Of a stretch of DNA of 64,000 bases, positions 1-9,816 are shown piece after piece. The position numbers were made by a program, and so were the translations under genes. How positions within the stretch are numbered: the stretch's first letter is position 1; the number at the start of each line of letters is the position of its first letter. The DNA is from Streptomyces sp. QL37 (lineage in GTDB: Bacteria; Actinomycetota; Actinomycetes; Streptomycetales; Streptomycetaceae): contig NZ_PTJS01000001.1 of NCBI RefSeq assembly GCF_002941025.1, forward strand, positions 744,001 through 808,000. Reading direction: 5' to 3'. The notes under the pieces were generated by a model. That model saw only the letters and a list, made by a program, of their open reading frames with translations, made no database searches and had not been told where the DNA came from.

Positions 1-1476
<1,476 letters not shown>

Positions 1477-1657
1477 TTCTCGTCTCCTGACACGTAGCTC
1501 GTCGCCGGACCGACGTGCGGATGAGTTCGACGCGCCGAGCCGCGTGGGCGTGCGTATACCTCCCGCCGCCGGGCCCGCGTGCCACGCCGGGCGCCGTGTC
1601 GTCACTCCTTCGGCAGCATCCTTCGGGGCGTGGCACGCGGGTCCGCGCGGAGGCGGG

Positions 1658-3688
1658 TCAGACGTTCCGCCTGCTGATCCGCTCGTTCCACGTGCGGGAG
1701 AAGACCCGGCGCCCGTCCTCGTACCCGTCGAGCGTGGCGTCCACGTGGAAGGCCTCGTCGTCCGAGGTCAGCACGGTGCGTGTCTCGACCCGGACGTCCC
1801 AGCCGGCCCGGCGGAAGCGCATCTCCCAGGCCGACTCGCCGCGCACGGACCCGAAGTCCTCGCCGACCCAGCTGTACTTCTCGCAGGCCCTCAGCCCGGT
1901 CTCCATCCCGTTGTCCTCGTACCGCTGGAGTCCACGGTCCTTCACGATGTCCAGCACGGACCGGTAGTCCACCAGGTCCCTGGTCACGGTCCACGCCTGC
2001 TCCGGCTCGCTCAGCCGGGTGACCTCGGGGGGCGCGCAGCCCTCGGGCTCCCCGAAGGGGCGCAGGGCCTTGTCCTCCGGTACGTCGTCGGGGCGGACCG
2101 GCAGGGTGAGGGTGCTGCCCTTCTCGTACACGCTCAGCAGTGCGGGTCCGGGCGCGGGCCACACGAGCGGCCAGTACGAGGTGGACAGCGACAGCCGGAT
2201 GCGGTGGCCGGGCGGGAAGGCCTGCGCGACGCTGTGGAGCGGTACGCGGACGCGGTAACGCCGGCCCGGTTCCAGGGCCTCGGCGGCTTCCTCGCCGTCG
2301 CGGTGGGTCAGGTTGAGCACCCCGTAGGTCACCCGGGTGGAGCGTCCGTCCGGTGCGACGTCGGACAGCCTGACGTTCAGCTGCGCGACCGGGGCGTCCG
2401 CGGACACCTCGACGACGACGACGGGGGCGCCGAGGATCTCGACGCGTCCGTCGAGCGGCGCGGTCTGGAAGACGAGCGAGCCGCCGTCCTCCTCACGCTG
2501 GTCGTAGGGCAGGTCCGGCGGGGCGTTGTACGAGGCCCACTTGCCGGCGAACTGGCCGACGGAGAGAGGCGACTGCACCGTGTGGACGCGGTCCTCCTGG
2601 TTCTCCAGGTCCTCCGGCTCCCCCAGTCCGCCGTCCCGCAGCGGGAGGACGGTCTCGCCGACGTTCGGCGAGGGCCAGGACGGCTCACCGACCCACCGGC
2701 CGGGGCGTTCCTCGTAGGAGGTCGAAGGCGGGACGCTCTCCTGCATCCAGGCCTGGAGCATGGGGCCGTCCATGACGCCGTTGTCGATGCCCTTGAGCCA
2801 GTGGTCCCACCAGCGCACGACCTCCTGGAGGTAGCCGATGGCGGGGCCCGGCTCTCCGAGGTGCGGGAGCTTGTGCGACCAGGGGCCGATGAGTCCCTTG
2901 CGCGGTACGTCGACGTGGCTCAGCAGGCGGGTCACGGCGTTGGAGTAGCCGTCCGCCCAGCCGCTGGAGGCGAGCACCGGGCAGCGCAGGGCGGAGTAGT
3001 CCTCGCTCAGGCTCGCGTGGCGCCAGTAGTCGTCCCGGTGCGGGTGGCGGAGCCACTCCAGGACCCAGGGGCGTGCGGCTTCGAGCCGTTCCCGCCACAT
3101 CTCCCGCCAGCGCTCACCGACGACGGCCGGGTCGGGCGGGCATGTGGCGTACGCGAACATGGTCCCGGCCTCGGCCAGGTTGTCGGACAGCATCGCGCCG
3201 CCGAGGTAGTGCATGTCGTCCGCGTACCTGTCGTCGGTGAACGACGCGATGCAGATGGCGCGCAGGCTCGGCGGCCTGCGTGCGGCCGTCTGCAGGGCGG
3301 CGAAGGCGCCCCAGGAGATGCCCATCATCCCGGTGTTGCCGTCGCACCAGGGCTGCTCGGCGATCCACGCGAGGACCGACTCGGCGTCGCTCTGTTCCTG
3401 TTCGAGGTACTCGTCCAGCAGCACCCCCTCCGACTCGCCCGTCCCCCGGAGGTCGACACGCACGCAGGCGTATCCGTGGCCGGCGATGTACGGGTGGTGG
3501 ATGGCGTCACGTGTGGAGGTGAGGTCGTTCTTGCGGTACGGGATGTACTCCAGGACCGCCGGCACCGGTTCCGCGTCCGATGCGGTGGGACGCCAGATCC
3601 GCGCGGAGAGCTCGACTCCGTCCTCCATGGGGATCGTGACGTGCTTCTCTTCCTGGATCGCGAAGGGCAGCTGGTCGACGTGGCGCAT
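1658..3688 (-). CDS. CocE/NonD-family alpha/beta hydrolase (X-Pro dipeptidyl-peptidase-like)
   Basis: A 676-residue serine hydrolase of the CocE/NonD family, whose members cleave ester or amide bonds of small substrates. The N-terminal alpha/beta-hydrolase domain has the nucleophile elbow GISWG (Ser125), the acid region SGWADGYSN (Asp246) and the His region GPWSHKLPH (His272), so the triad looks complete. The C-terminal half (from about residue 370) is the beta-jelly-roll expected of the family, with the run [17 protein letters not shown]. No signal peptide is visible, so it is probably cytoplasmic. It lies 39 nt downstream of the ATP-grasp gene on the same strand and is probably co-transcribed with it. 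Substrate is unknown; an ester, amide or peptide made by the neighbouring ligase is a reasonable guess only. Confidence 0.88.
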   Translation of the reverse strand: MRHVDQLPFAIQEEKHVTIPMEDGVELSARIWRPTASDAEPVPAVLEYIPYRKNDLTSTRDAIHHPYIAGHGYACVRVDLRGTGESEGVLLDEYLEQEQSDAESVLAWIAEQPWCDGNTGMMGISWGAFAALQTAARRPPSLRAICIASFTDDRYADDMHYLGGAMLSDNLAEAGTMFAYATCPPDPAVVGERWREMWRERLEAARPWVLEWLRHPHRDDYWRHASLSEDYSALRCPVLASSGWADGYSNAVTRLLSHVDVPRKGLIGPWSHKLPHLGEPGPAIGYLQEVVRWWDHWLKGIDNGVMDGPMLQAWMQESVPPSTSYEERPGRWVGEPSWPSPNVGETVLPLRDGGLGEPEDLENQEDRVHTVQSPLSVGQFAGKWASYNAPPDLPYDQREEDGGSLVFQTAPLDGRVEILGAPVVVVEVSADAPVAQLNVRLSDVAPDGRSTRVTYGVLNLTHRDGEEAAEALEPGRRYRVRVPLHSVAQAFPPGHRIRLSLSTSYWPLVWPAPGPALLSVYEKGSTLTLPVRPDDVPEDKALRPFGEPEGCAPPEVTRLSEPEQAWTVTRDLVDYRSVLDIVKDRGLQRYEDNGMETGLRACEKYSWVGEDFGSVRGESAWEMRFRRAGWDVRVETRTVLTSDDEAFHVDATLDGYEDGRRVFSRTWNERISRRNV

Positions 3689-3727
3689 GCCTGTGCGACC
3701 TCCTTTCGTCGTGCTGGACCGGACGGG

Positions 3728-5044
3728 TCACCGGGTCTTCGTGCCGCGGCTCCCCGGCTCCGTCTCGTCGAAGGTGAGGCCGAGGGCGGCCACGCACCGG
3801 TCGAACTTGCGCCGCAGGTCCTCCTCGTCGTCGCCTCCGGTGAAGATGTGCGCCACTTCGTAGCTGTAGCTGTCCTGTCCGGAGACGGTCGAGAGCTTCT
3901 GCCCCTCCTCGGGCACGACCTCGATCCGCACCCCGGGTATCTCACGTTCGATGGCGGCGATCCGCTCCGGGCCGGGCACCTCGTGCACCTTCCCGTCGCC
4001 GAACCAGCGGTAGTACCACTTGGCGGCCATGGCGTAGCGCCCGAGCCCGCCGGGCAGGGCCGGGTCGCGCCCCAGCGCGAGGCTGATCATGCGGTGGTGG
4101 TTGGGCGCGCCGTCGACGTAGTCGAAGAGTTCGGCATGGGACTGGGAGTGCCGGGGGTTGATCTCCAGGAGTTTGATGTCCTGCGTCTTGGGGTCGTAGA
4201 AGTACTCGATGCTGAAGGTTGCCGACTCCATGCCGATCTGCTGCATGGTCCGCTCGCTGACCTCGTGCAGCTTGCGGATGACCGGGGCGGGGAGGCTGCT
4301 CGGGTACTGGTGGCGCAGGAAGCACGGGGAGGCCGGGTAGTTGATCGAGTCCAGCACGCCGTACACATGCGCCCTGCCCCGGTACACATAGCCCTCGACG
4401 GCCACCTGGATACCTGTCATGGCCTCCTCGGCCAGGCAGACCTGGCCTCCTACGTCCTTCATCTCCGGGGGGAGGTCCAGAAGGCCGAGCACGGAGTCGA
4501 AGGGCCGGCCGACCCTGCCTATGCCCGCCCTGATCTTGTCGACGGCTGCCCGGAACTCCTCCATGTCCGAGACTCCGTACGCCAGCTCGGAGGAGTAGGC
4601 GAGGGCCGGCTTGAGCCACATGGGGAAGCTCACACCCTCAGGGGGCTTCGGGTCGTCCGCTTCCAGATCCACCCGGCCGAAGCGCGGGTACTCGTCGATG
4701 ACCTTCTGTTGTTCGAGCCGGCTCCAGTACTTGTGCTCGCACTTGACGACGGACTCGAGGCTGGTCGTCCGCACGCCGTACTCCTTGCCGAGCATCGGGA
4801 CGAGAGTGCTCACCGGGAAGTCCCAGTATCCGACGATCGCGTCGACGCTGCCGTCGTGCGCGTCGAGCACAGCCCGGGCCCGGTCCATCAGCGCGGGGAC
4901 GGACACCTCGCCCTCCTGCAGTTCCTGGACGGTCAGCAGGCGGTGGAACCGGTAGGAGTCCGCGTCCGGAACAGCCTCCAGAGTCGGCAGATTCGAATCG
5001 TCGAGGCCGACGACGAAGATGTTCTTGCGCTGTACCTGCGGCAT
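3728..5044 (-). CDS. ATP-grasp superfamily ligase
   Basis: A 438-residue protein with the layout of an ATP-grasp carboxylate-amine ligase: an N-terminal pre-ATP-grasp region (VVGLDDSNLPTLEAV), a central part with WLKPALAYSS for ATP binding, and the metal/ATP site region IKLLEINPRHSQSHAELFD, where the ExNPR motif is clear. Such enzymes activate a carboxylate as acyl-phosphate and join it to an amine or thiol. ATG at 5044 is chosen because GAAGGGA lies just upstream; an in-frame start 69 nt further upstream adds residues unlike the family. It sits directly upstream of a CocE-type hydrolase. The pair suggests making and cleaving, or trimming, an amide-linked small molecule, but the substrate cannot be read from sequence. 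Confidence 0.85.
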   Translation of the reverse strand: MPQVQRKNIFVVGLDDSNLPTLEAVPDADSYRFHRLLTVQELQEGEVSVPALMDRARAVLDAHDGSVDAIVGYWDFPVSTLVPMLGKEYGVRTTSLESVVKCEHKYWSRLEQQKVIDEYPRFGRVDLEADDPKPPEGVSFPMWLKPALAYSSELAYGVSDMEEFRAAVDKIRAGIGRVGRPFDSVLGLLDLPPEMKDVGGQVCLAEEAMTGIQVAVEGYVYRGRAHVYGVLDSINYPASPCFLRHQYPSSLPAPVIRKLHEVSERTMQQIGMESATFSIEYFYDPKTQDIKLLEINPRHSQSHAELFDYVDGAPNHHRMISLALGRDPALPGGLGRYAMAAKWYYRWFGDGKVHEVPGPERIAAIEREIPGVRIEVVPEEGQKLSTVSGQDSYSYEVAHIFTGGDDEEDLRRKFDRCVAALGLTFDETEPGSRGTKTR

Positions 5045-5150
5045 ATGGCTGTCCCTTCGGTGAGAAGTGCTTCCTGCACACCGAGGGCGCCTGCCCTGCC
5101 GCACGGCCGACATGCGGCGCCGTCTCCGGGGATGCCGATCCGCTCCCGCG

Positions 5151-5777
5151 TCAGCGCACTCCCCGGGGGCGGTACTGGACGCTGATCCGCGGCCCGCGGG
5201 CGTGCGCGGTCTTGGGGACGGCGTGCTGCCAGGTGCGCTGGCAGGAGCCGCCCATGACGATCAGGTCGCCGTGGCCCAGCGGCCGGCGCACGGTGTCGCC
5301 GCCGCGACAGGGACGCAGGAGCAGGTCACGCGGGGCACCGAGGGAGAGGATCGCGACCATCGTGTCCTGGTGCGAGCTGCGGCCGGTCAGGTCGCCGTGC
5401 CAGGCGACGCTGTCGCGGCCGTCCCGGTAGTAGCAGAGCCCGGCCGTGGTGAAGGGCTCGCCCAGCTCGTCACCGTAATGGGAGGACAGCGCGTCGCGGG
5501 CCTCGTCCAGCACCGGGTCCGGAAGTGCGTCCTCGGGGCGGTAGAAGGCGAGCAGCCGGGGGACGTCGACGGTCCGGTCGTACATCTGCCGGCGCTCGGC
5601 CCGCCAGGGCACGTTGTCCGCGAGCTCGGCGAAGAGCTCGTCGGCGCCGGCGAGCCAGCCCGGCAGCAGGTCGATCCACGCACCGTCGCCGAGGACCGTC
5701 CTGCGCACCCCGGTGAGCGGGCCCAGGTGCGGGCGGTCGGCCTGGTCGAACAGCGAACCCTGGAGATGAACGGACAT
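5151..5777 (-). CDS. AlkB-type 2-oxoglutarate/Fe(II)-dependent dioxygenase
   Basis: A 208-residue member of the AlkB family, which oxidatively removes alkyl groups from DNA or RNA bases. The iron triad is visible as WHGD (His127, Asp129) and WQHAVPK (His185), followed by RISVQYR, whose Arg197 corresponds to the 2-oxoglutarate-binding Arg. The nucleotide-recognition part shows CYYRDGRDSVAWHGD. Length is normal for bacterial AlkB homologues. The gene is transcribed leftwards and diverges from the DUF5709 gene across 336 nt that hold a long perfect hairpin (5844-5896). Family is clear; whether it repairs DNA or has another substrate is inferred. Confidence 0.92.
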   Translation of the reverse strand: MSVHLQGSLFDQADRPHLGPLTGVRRTVLGDGAWIDLLPGWLAGADELFAELADNVPWRAERRQMYDRTVDVPRLLAFYRPEDALPDPVLDEARDALSSHYGDELGEPFTTAGLCYYRDGRDSVAWHGDLTGRSSHQDTMVAILSLGAPRDLLLRPCRGGDTVRRPLGHGDLIVMGGSCQRTWQHAVPKTAHARGPRISVQYRPRGVR

Positions 5778-6113
5778 GGGTCAAGCCTACCCGGCAATTA
5801 GAACAAACGTTCCCGTAGGCGGCGCCGGGCCATGCGGTCGGGTTCCCCTGCCGCTGCGACCGGGCCGGCGGCCGCCCCGGTCGCAGCGGCAGGGGATCGG
5901 CCATAAGCTGCCGGGGCCGACGGGTGCGACCGCGACGGGCCTGACCAGGGGTTCCGCTCCGCCAGGCAGCTGAACCGCACACCCGGGAGGACGGGCGGCC
6001 ACCCGGAAATCCGCATCACTGACATGCGCGCGGGTGGGCAGGAGAGCGGCGACGCCGCACGGCCCCCCACGGTCGGCGGCGGGTACGGCAGACCTCTAGA
6101 GAAGGAGCGCCCC
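5778..6113. other. Divergent intergenic region with long hairpin
   Basis: This 336-nt gap separates the alkB-like gene (leftward) from the DUF5709 gene (rightward), so it should hold both promoters. Apart from the hairpin at 5844-5896 no coding frame in it looks real. GAGAAGGAGC just before 6114 is the Shine-Dalgarno of the rightward gene. Confidence 0.6.
5844..5896. repeat. Perfect 21-bp inverted repeat (hairpin)
   Basis: Bases 5844-5864 and 5876-5896 are perfect reverse complements (left arm begins TCCCCTGCCGCTGCGACC) around an 11-nt loop. It has terminator-grade strength but lies between two divergent genes, about 70-120 nt upstream of the alkB-like start, where a terminator is not needed for either gene. 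It could be an attenuator or operator, or the terminator of an unannotated small RNA. Confidence 0.8.
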
Positions 6114-6575
6114 ATGTCGGAACAAGGACGCGGTGACGACGTCTACCAGCCCGACGGCTCGGACGCGGACAACCGTCCGACGGACGACCTCGACCCGGAG
6201 AACGTGATCGACGAGCCCGACCTCGACGACACGATGGACACGGGGTACTCCCCGCCGGAGAAGCCCCTGGGCGTGTCGAAGTACGGCACGACCGGCGAGG
6301 AGCAGCGGGAGGGCGAGTCCCTCGACGGGCGCCTGGCACAGGAGGTGCCCGAGGAGGACCCGCTGCTGGCCGGCGCGGCCGACGACGGGCCGGAGGACAA
6401 CGGCCCGGAGGAGGACGACGCCGGGGCCGAGCGCGCCGGTCGCGTCACCACCGCCGACGAGGAGCCCGGAGCCGCGCGCAACAACAGGGTGCTGGGCCGG
6501 GACGTCGGTATCGACGGGGGCGCGGCCTCCGCCGAGGAGGCGGCGGTCCACATCCAGGAGGACGACGGGACCTGA
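6114..6575 (+). CDS. DUF5709 family acidic protein
   Basis: A 153-residue, strongly acidic, Gly/Asp/Glu-rich soluble protein of the DUF5709 type common in actinomycetes. Recognisable parts are the N-terminal DDVYQPDG, the central DTGYSPPEKPLGVSKYGTT, the EESLDGRLAQE-like stretch and the C-terminal region ending AEEAAVHIQEDDGT. ATG at 6114 is preferred because GAGAAGGAGC precedes it; upstream in-frame codons have no ribosome site. Function is unknown; composition suggests an unfolded, possibly stress-related protein. It is followed after 109 nt by a PfpI-like gene on the same strand, which may be co-transcribed. Confidence 0.85.
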   Translation: MSEQGRGDDVYQPDGSDADNRPTDDLDPENVIDEPDLDDTMDTGYSPPEKPLGVSKYGTTGEEQREGESLDGRLAQEVPEEDPLLAGAADDGPEDNGPEEDDAGAERAGRVTTADEEPGAARNNRVLGRDVGIDGGAASAEEAAVHIQEDDGT

Positions 6576-6684
6576 GCGCCCGGGCTGTGCCCGGGCCGTC
6601 GGGACACATGCCCCGGCCGATCAGGGGAACGTCACCATCGCGGGCCGCAACCAGGTGGACCGCGCGCAGGAAAGGTGACAACCG

Positions 6685-7251
6685 ATGACCGACAACGGCA
6701 AGAAGCAGCGCAGGGTACTGGCCGTGGTCACCAACTACGGCGTGGAACAGGACGAGCTCGTGGTGCCCGTCGACCGACTCCGCGGTGCGGGGGTCCAGGT
6801 CGACGTCGCCGCCGTGTCGACGGACGACATCATGACGCTGGTCGGTGACAAGGATCCGGGAAAGACCGTCCGTCCCGACCTCACGCTGGACGACGCCGAC
6901 CCCACGGACTACGACCTGCTGCTCATCCCGGGCGGCACCCTGAACGCCGACACTCTCCGGCTCCAGAGCGCCACCACCGGGATCGTCCGCTCCTTCACGG
7001 ACTCCGGCCGCCCGGTCGCGGCCATCTGCCACGGCCCCTGGGCCGTGGTCGAGGCGGACGTCCTCACGGGCAAGCGGCTGACCTCCTACGCGTCGCTGCG
7101 GACCGACATCCGCAACGCGGGCGGGGAATGGACGGACGAGCCGGTGGTGACGGACGGTTCCGGCGGCTGGACGCTGATCACCTCGCGCGACCCGGGTGAT
7201 TTGGACGCCTTCGTAGGGGAAATCCGCACGGCACTCGCGGCGCGCCCCTGA
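6685..7251 (+). CDS. DJ-1/PfpI family protein (type 1 glutamine amidotransferase-like)
   Basis: A 188-residue DJ-1/PfpI superfamily protein. The nucleophile elbow is AICHGPW with Cys115 followed by His116, and the oxyanion-side region is LLLIPGGTLNADTLR. Members act as glyoxalase/deglycase-like enzymes, chaperones or proteases; the precise activity is not readable here. The start ATG at 6685 has GGAAAGG about 9 nt upstream. The C-terminal part (LTSYASLRTDIRNAGGEW) matches the PfpI subgroup. It sits among general stress genes (catalase, AlkB, DUF5709), consistent with a stress role. Confidence 0.92.
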   Translation: MTDNGKKQRRVLAVVTNYGVEQDELVVPVDRLRGAGVQVDVAAVSTDDIMTLVGDKDPGKTVRPDLTLDDADPTDYDLLLIPGGTLNADTLRLQSATTGIVRSFTDSGRPVAAICHGPWAVVEADVLTGKRLTSYASLRTDIRNAGGEWTDEPVVTDGSGGWTLITSRDPGDLDAFVGEIRTALAARP

Positions 7252-7345
7252 CCGCGGGGGGGGTGCCCCTTCGCGGGCGCGGAAACCGGTGGCGCCCCGC
7301 GACGAGAGCCGTTACCTTCCGCCTGAGCCCGATGGGCTGCGGGAC

Positions 7346-8086
7346 ATGACGGCGAGGGGACCGGACGTGGAGACCGAGGGCGCGCGGACCGACCGGCTGG
7401 GGCTGCTGCTCAGCCAGTTCGACCAGGCCAGGGAGATGGCCCAGGTGCGGCTGACAGGGCTCGGTGACGAGGAGTACCTGTGGGAGCCGGTGGCCGGCTG
7501 CTGGTCGGTCCGGCGCCGCGGTGAGGCCACGACCCCCCGGGCGTACGGGCCGGGCGAGTGGGTGCTCGACAAGGGCGCCCCTGACATCCCGGCGAACGAG
7601 TACGCCGAGGTAGTCCGGCAGGCCGCCGGGGGCATGGCCGTCTCCAGGATCGCCGACGACTGGAGCGTGAGCGTCGAGCGGGTCGAGCAGATCCTCGCGC
7701 ACACCGGAGCGCCGGAACCCGACGAGACACCGGTCACCACCATCGCGTGGCGGCTGGGCCATCTGCACTCGTGCCTGGCGGGCCAATGGGAGTGGACCTT
7801 CGGCGAACGCCGCGAGGAGCCGAAGCTGCTGGTCGACTTCACCCCCTCCGCCGGGCTCGCGCTCCAGCGGTTCTGGGAGCTGGTCGACCGCTGGCGCAGG
7901 AGCGTCGCCGACCTCACCGACGAGCAGCTCGACACGGTCGGCCTCTCGCAGTACCCGTACGGCTCCGATCCCGACGACCCCTTCATCAGTGTGCTGGCGG
8001 GGGCCAACCTCGAATTCATCCACCACATGGCCGAGATCGCGGTGCTCCGCGACCTCCACAGGGCCAGGTTCGCCGGGCCCGGGTAA
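7346..8086 (+). CDS. DinB superfamily protein
   Basis: A 246-residue DinB/DUF664-like four-helix protein. Visible features are the first-helix segment LLLSQFDQAREMAQVRL, the EEYLWEPVAGCWSVRRR stretch typical of actinomycete DinB proteins, and histidines placed as metal ligands in WRLGHLHSCLAGQWEW and NLEFIHHMAEIAVLRDL. Many members are metal-dependent, mycothiol-linked transferases, so a thiol-transferase role is possible. The start is uncertain: ATG at 7346 is given, while GTG at 7367 is also in frame and better spaced from GAGGGG. No partner gene is evident. Confidence 0.85.
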   Translation: MTARGPDVETEGARTDRLGLLLSQFDQAREMAQVRLTGLGDEEYLWEPVAGCWSVRRRGEATTPRAYGPGEWVLDKGAPDIPANEYAEVVRQAAGGMAVSRIADDWSVSVERVEQILAHTGAPEPDETPVTTIAWRLGHLHSCLAGQWEWTFGERREEPKLLVDFTPSAGLALQRFWELVDRWRRSVADLTDEQLDTVGLSQYPYGSDPDDPFISVLAGANLEFIHHMAEIAVLRDLHRARFAGPG

Positions 8087-8239
8087 CCGGTCGCAGCAGA
8101 ACGCCGGCGGGAGTGGCGTTGTTCGAGGGCGGCCGGAGCAGTCGTCCGTACGTTTTCTCCAACGGCTACTGGCGGGCACGCCCGGGGCCGTCCACCGTGC
8201 GTCGTCGACCGCAGTTGATCTCTCCGGAGGGGGCACACC

Positions 8240-9139
8240 ATGTCCGGTACGGCCGATGACCGTCACGATGGCGGCGCGCCCGAGGTCCCGGGAAGCGCGG
8301 CGTGGCTGAAGGGGCGGTTACTGGAGATCGCCGCGGCGTTCTCTGCGGACCGCGTGCCGGTGACGGCCCATGAGTGGACCGACCCGGTGCGGCTGCGCGA
8401 CCCCGCGCCGGTGGGCCACCGGTTCCTGTTCCTCCTCGGCGTCGACGGGGACGGCCACTCCTCGTCCCCGGGTTTCGACGACGCCGTGAACGCCTTCGCC
8501 GCTGCCGGCTGGGCCGTGCGACGACGGCCCCCGGGCCTGCCTGGGGAGAGTTGCGCGACGGCCGCGCACGAGGGCTTCGAGGTGAGGGTCTACGAGGGAA
8601 GCGGGCGGAGGCTCGTGACGTTCACCGGCTGGACGCCGGTCGTGTACACCGAACGGCAGTTGCCCCAGCCGCCGTTCACGCTCAGCACGGCCGACGGGGT
8701 GCTCTGCGACGACTGTCAGGGCTGGGGGGTGTGCCTGGAATGCGAGGGCAGGGCCTACAGCGGCGGTCGTGGAGGGTACGGACGCTGCTGGTGCGCCGCG
8801 AACAACGCGGGGCCGGGCAGATGCGTGGAATGCCGCGGCAGGGGTGTCTTCACCGCGGCCGAGATGTCGTGGAGGCGGAGGCGGTACGGGCTGCCCGACG
8901 CCGACAGCGGTGACACGGCCGGGCGGACACCGGTTGAGGACGGTCACGTCTCCAGCACCGGCGCCCTCGCCGCTGTCGTTCGACGTACCTGTGCCTGCGG
9001 GGAGTTCCGCTGCTTCTGGCGCAACACCGTTGTCCAGGCCGACGAGCGCCTGCTGTCCCGCTTCGTCGGCACCTGCCAGGGTTGCGCGGCGCAGCGCGCC
9101 TACGCGTTCACCCTTCCACCGGGCCGGGAAGCGACGTAG
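8240..9139 (+). CDS. Unknown protein with DnaJ-like CxxCxGxG zinc repeats
   Basis: A 299-residue protein I cannot assign to a named family. The N-terminal 145 residues (from SAAWLKGRLLEIAAAFSADR) form an unrecognised domain. The middle carries cysteine repeats CDDCQGWG, CLECEGRA, CWCA and CVECRGRG, the CxxCxGxG spacing of the DnaJ/Hsp40 zinc-binding domain. A second Cys set, CACGEFRCFW and CQGCAAQ, follows near the C-terminus. There is no J-domain. ATG at 8240 has GGAGG ten bases before it. The 3' end overlaps the convergent GNAT gene by 32 nt. It probably binds two or more zinc ions; partners are unknown. Confidence 0.8.
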   Translation: MSGTADDRHDGGAPEVPGSAAWLKGRLLEIAAAFSADRVPVTAHEWTDPVRLRDPAPVGHRFLFLLGVDGDGHSSSPGFDDAVNAFAAAGWAVRRRPPGLPGESCATAAHEGFEVRVYEGSGRRLVTFTGWTPVVYTERQLPQPPFTLSTADGVLCDDCQGWGVCLECEGRAYSGGRGGYGRCWCAANNAGPGRCVECRGRGVFTAAEMSWRRRRYGLPDADSGDTAGRTPVEDGHVSSTGALAAVVRRTCACGEFRCFWRNTVVQADERLLSRFVGTCQGCAAQRAYAFTLPPGREAT

Positions 9140-9638
9140 GAAGCAGAGCAGCCAGGTCGCGCTCGAACCAGGTGCCCGGCTCACCGCCGATGCGGTCCGG
9201 ATCGGCGGGGCCGACGGGGACGAACCCGGCTCCGGTCAGCACCTTCCGGGACGCGACGTTCCGATCGGTCGTGGCCGCCCGCACGGTGCGCAGCCCGTGG
9301 TCGGCCTCCGCGAGGCGGCACACCTCCCGGACGGTCGCTGTCGCCACGCCGCGGCCGGCGGTGTGCTGCGCGACCCGGTAGCCGAGTTCCGCGGTGCCGT
9401 CCTCGATGTCGACGAGGTTGAACCTGCCGATCACCGAGCCGTCGTCGGAGACGAGCACATGGAAGGCGCAGACTCCTGCCTCCTGCTCGGCCAGCAAGGC
9501 GTCGAACCTGTCGGTGAACCGGGCGAAGAAGTCGTCGCCGCGGTCGGGGACCGCTGCGGCGAAGTAGGCGCGGTTCGCCAACTCGAAGGCCAGGACCGCC
9601 GGGGCATGGCTGACGTGCAGCCTCATCAGCTCGGGCAT
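9108..9638 (-). CDS. GNAT family N-acetyltransferase
   Basis: A 176-residue acetyl-CoA-dependent acetyltransferase of the RimJ/RimL-like GNAT group. The acetyl-CoA binding motif A is AELGYRVAQHTAGRGVATAT (Q/RxxGxG/A type), followed by the motif B region NVASRKVLTGAGFVPVG. The upstream strand SVIGRFNLVDIE fits motif D. Substrate could be an amine, amino acid or protein N-terminus and cannot be fixed. The start MPELMRLHVSHAP is kept. The gene converges with the zinc-repeat gene with a short 3' overlap. Confidence 0.92.
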   Translation of the reverse strand: MPELMRLHVSHAPAVLAFELANRAYFAAAVPDRGDDFFARFTDRFDALLAEQEAGVCAFHVLVSDDGSVIGRFNLVDIEDGTAELGYRVAQHTAGRGVATATVREVCRLAEADHGLRTVRAATTDRNVASRKVLTGAGFVPVGPADPDRIGGEPGTWFERDLAALLPTSLPGPVEG

Positions 9639-9816
9639 CGCCCCACCCTACTCAGGTGGTTCGCGGAGGCCACCGGTTTTCCCCGCCGGGCACGCAGCTT
9701 TCCCCGCCGGGCAGACAGTGGAAGTGCCCTGCCGACCGCGCGTACCGGAAGCCGCGAAACGGCTCCCGTCGCGGCAGGTCGCAGGACGCTTCCACGTGTG
9801 TCACCGTGTCATGCGA

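Noticed and set aside
1544..5185. Very long plus-strand open frame across the CocE and ATP-grasp genes
   Set aside because: It runs antisense to two genes with clear catalytic motifs; its product is a biased Arg/Val/Gly/Asp/Leu-rich sequence without domains, as expected opposite high-GC codon usage.
9678..9713. Direct repeat TTTCCCCGCCGGGCA (9678-9692 and 9699-9713)
   Set aside because: Only two short copies in the gap between a GNAT gene and dacB, with no gene or symmetry attached; not enough to call a CRISPR, operator or iteron.
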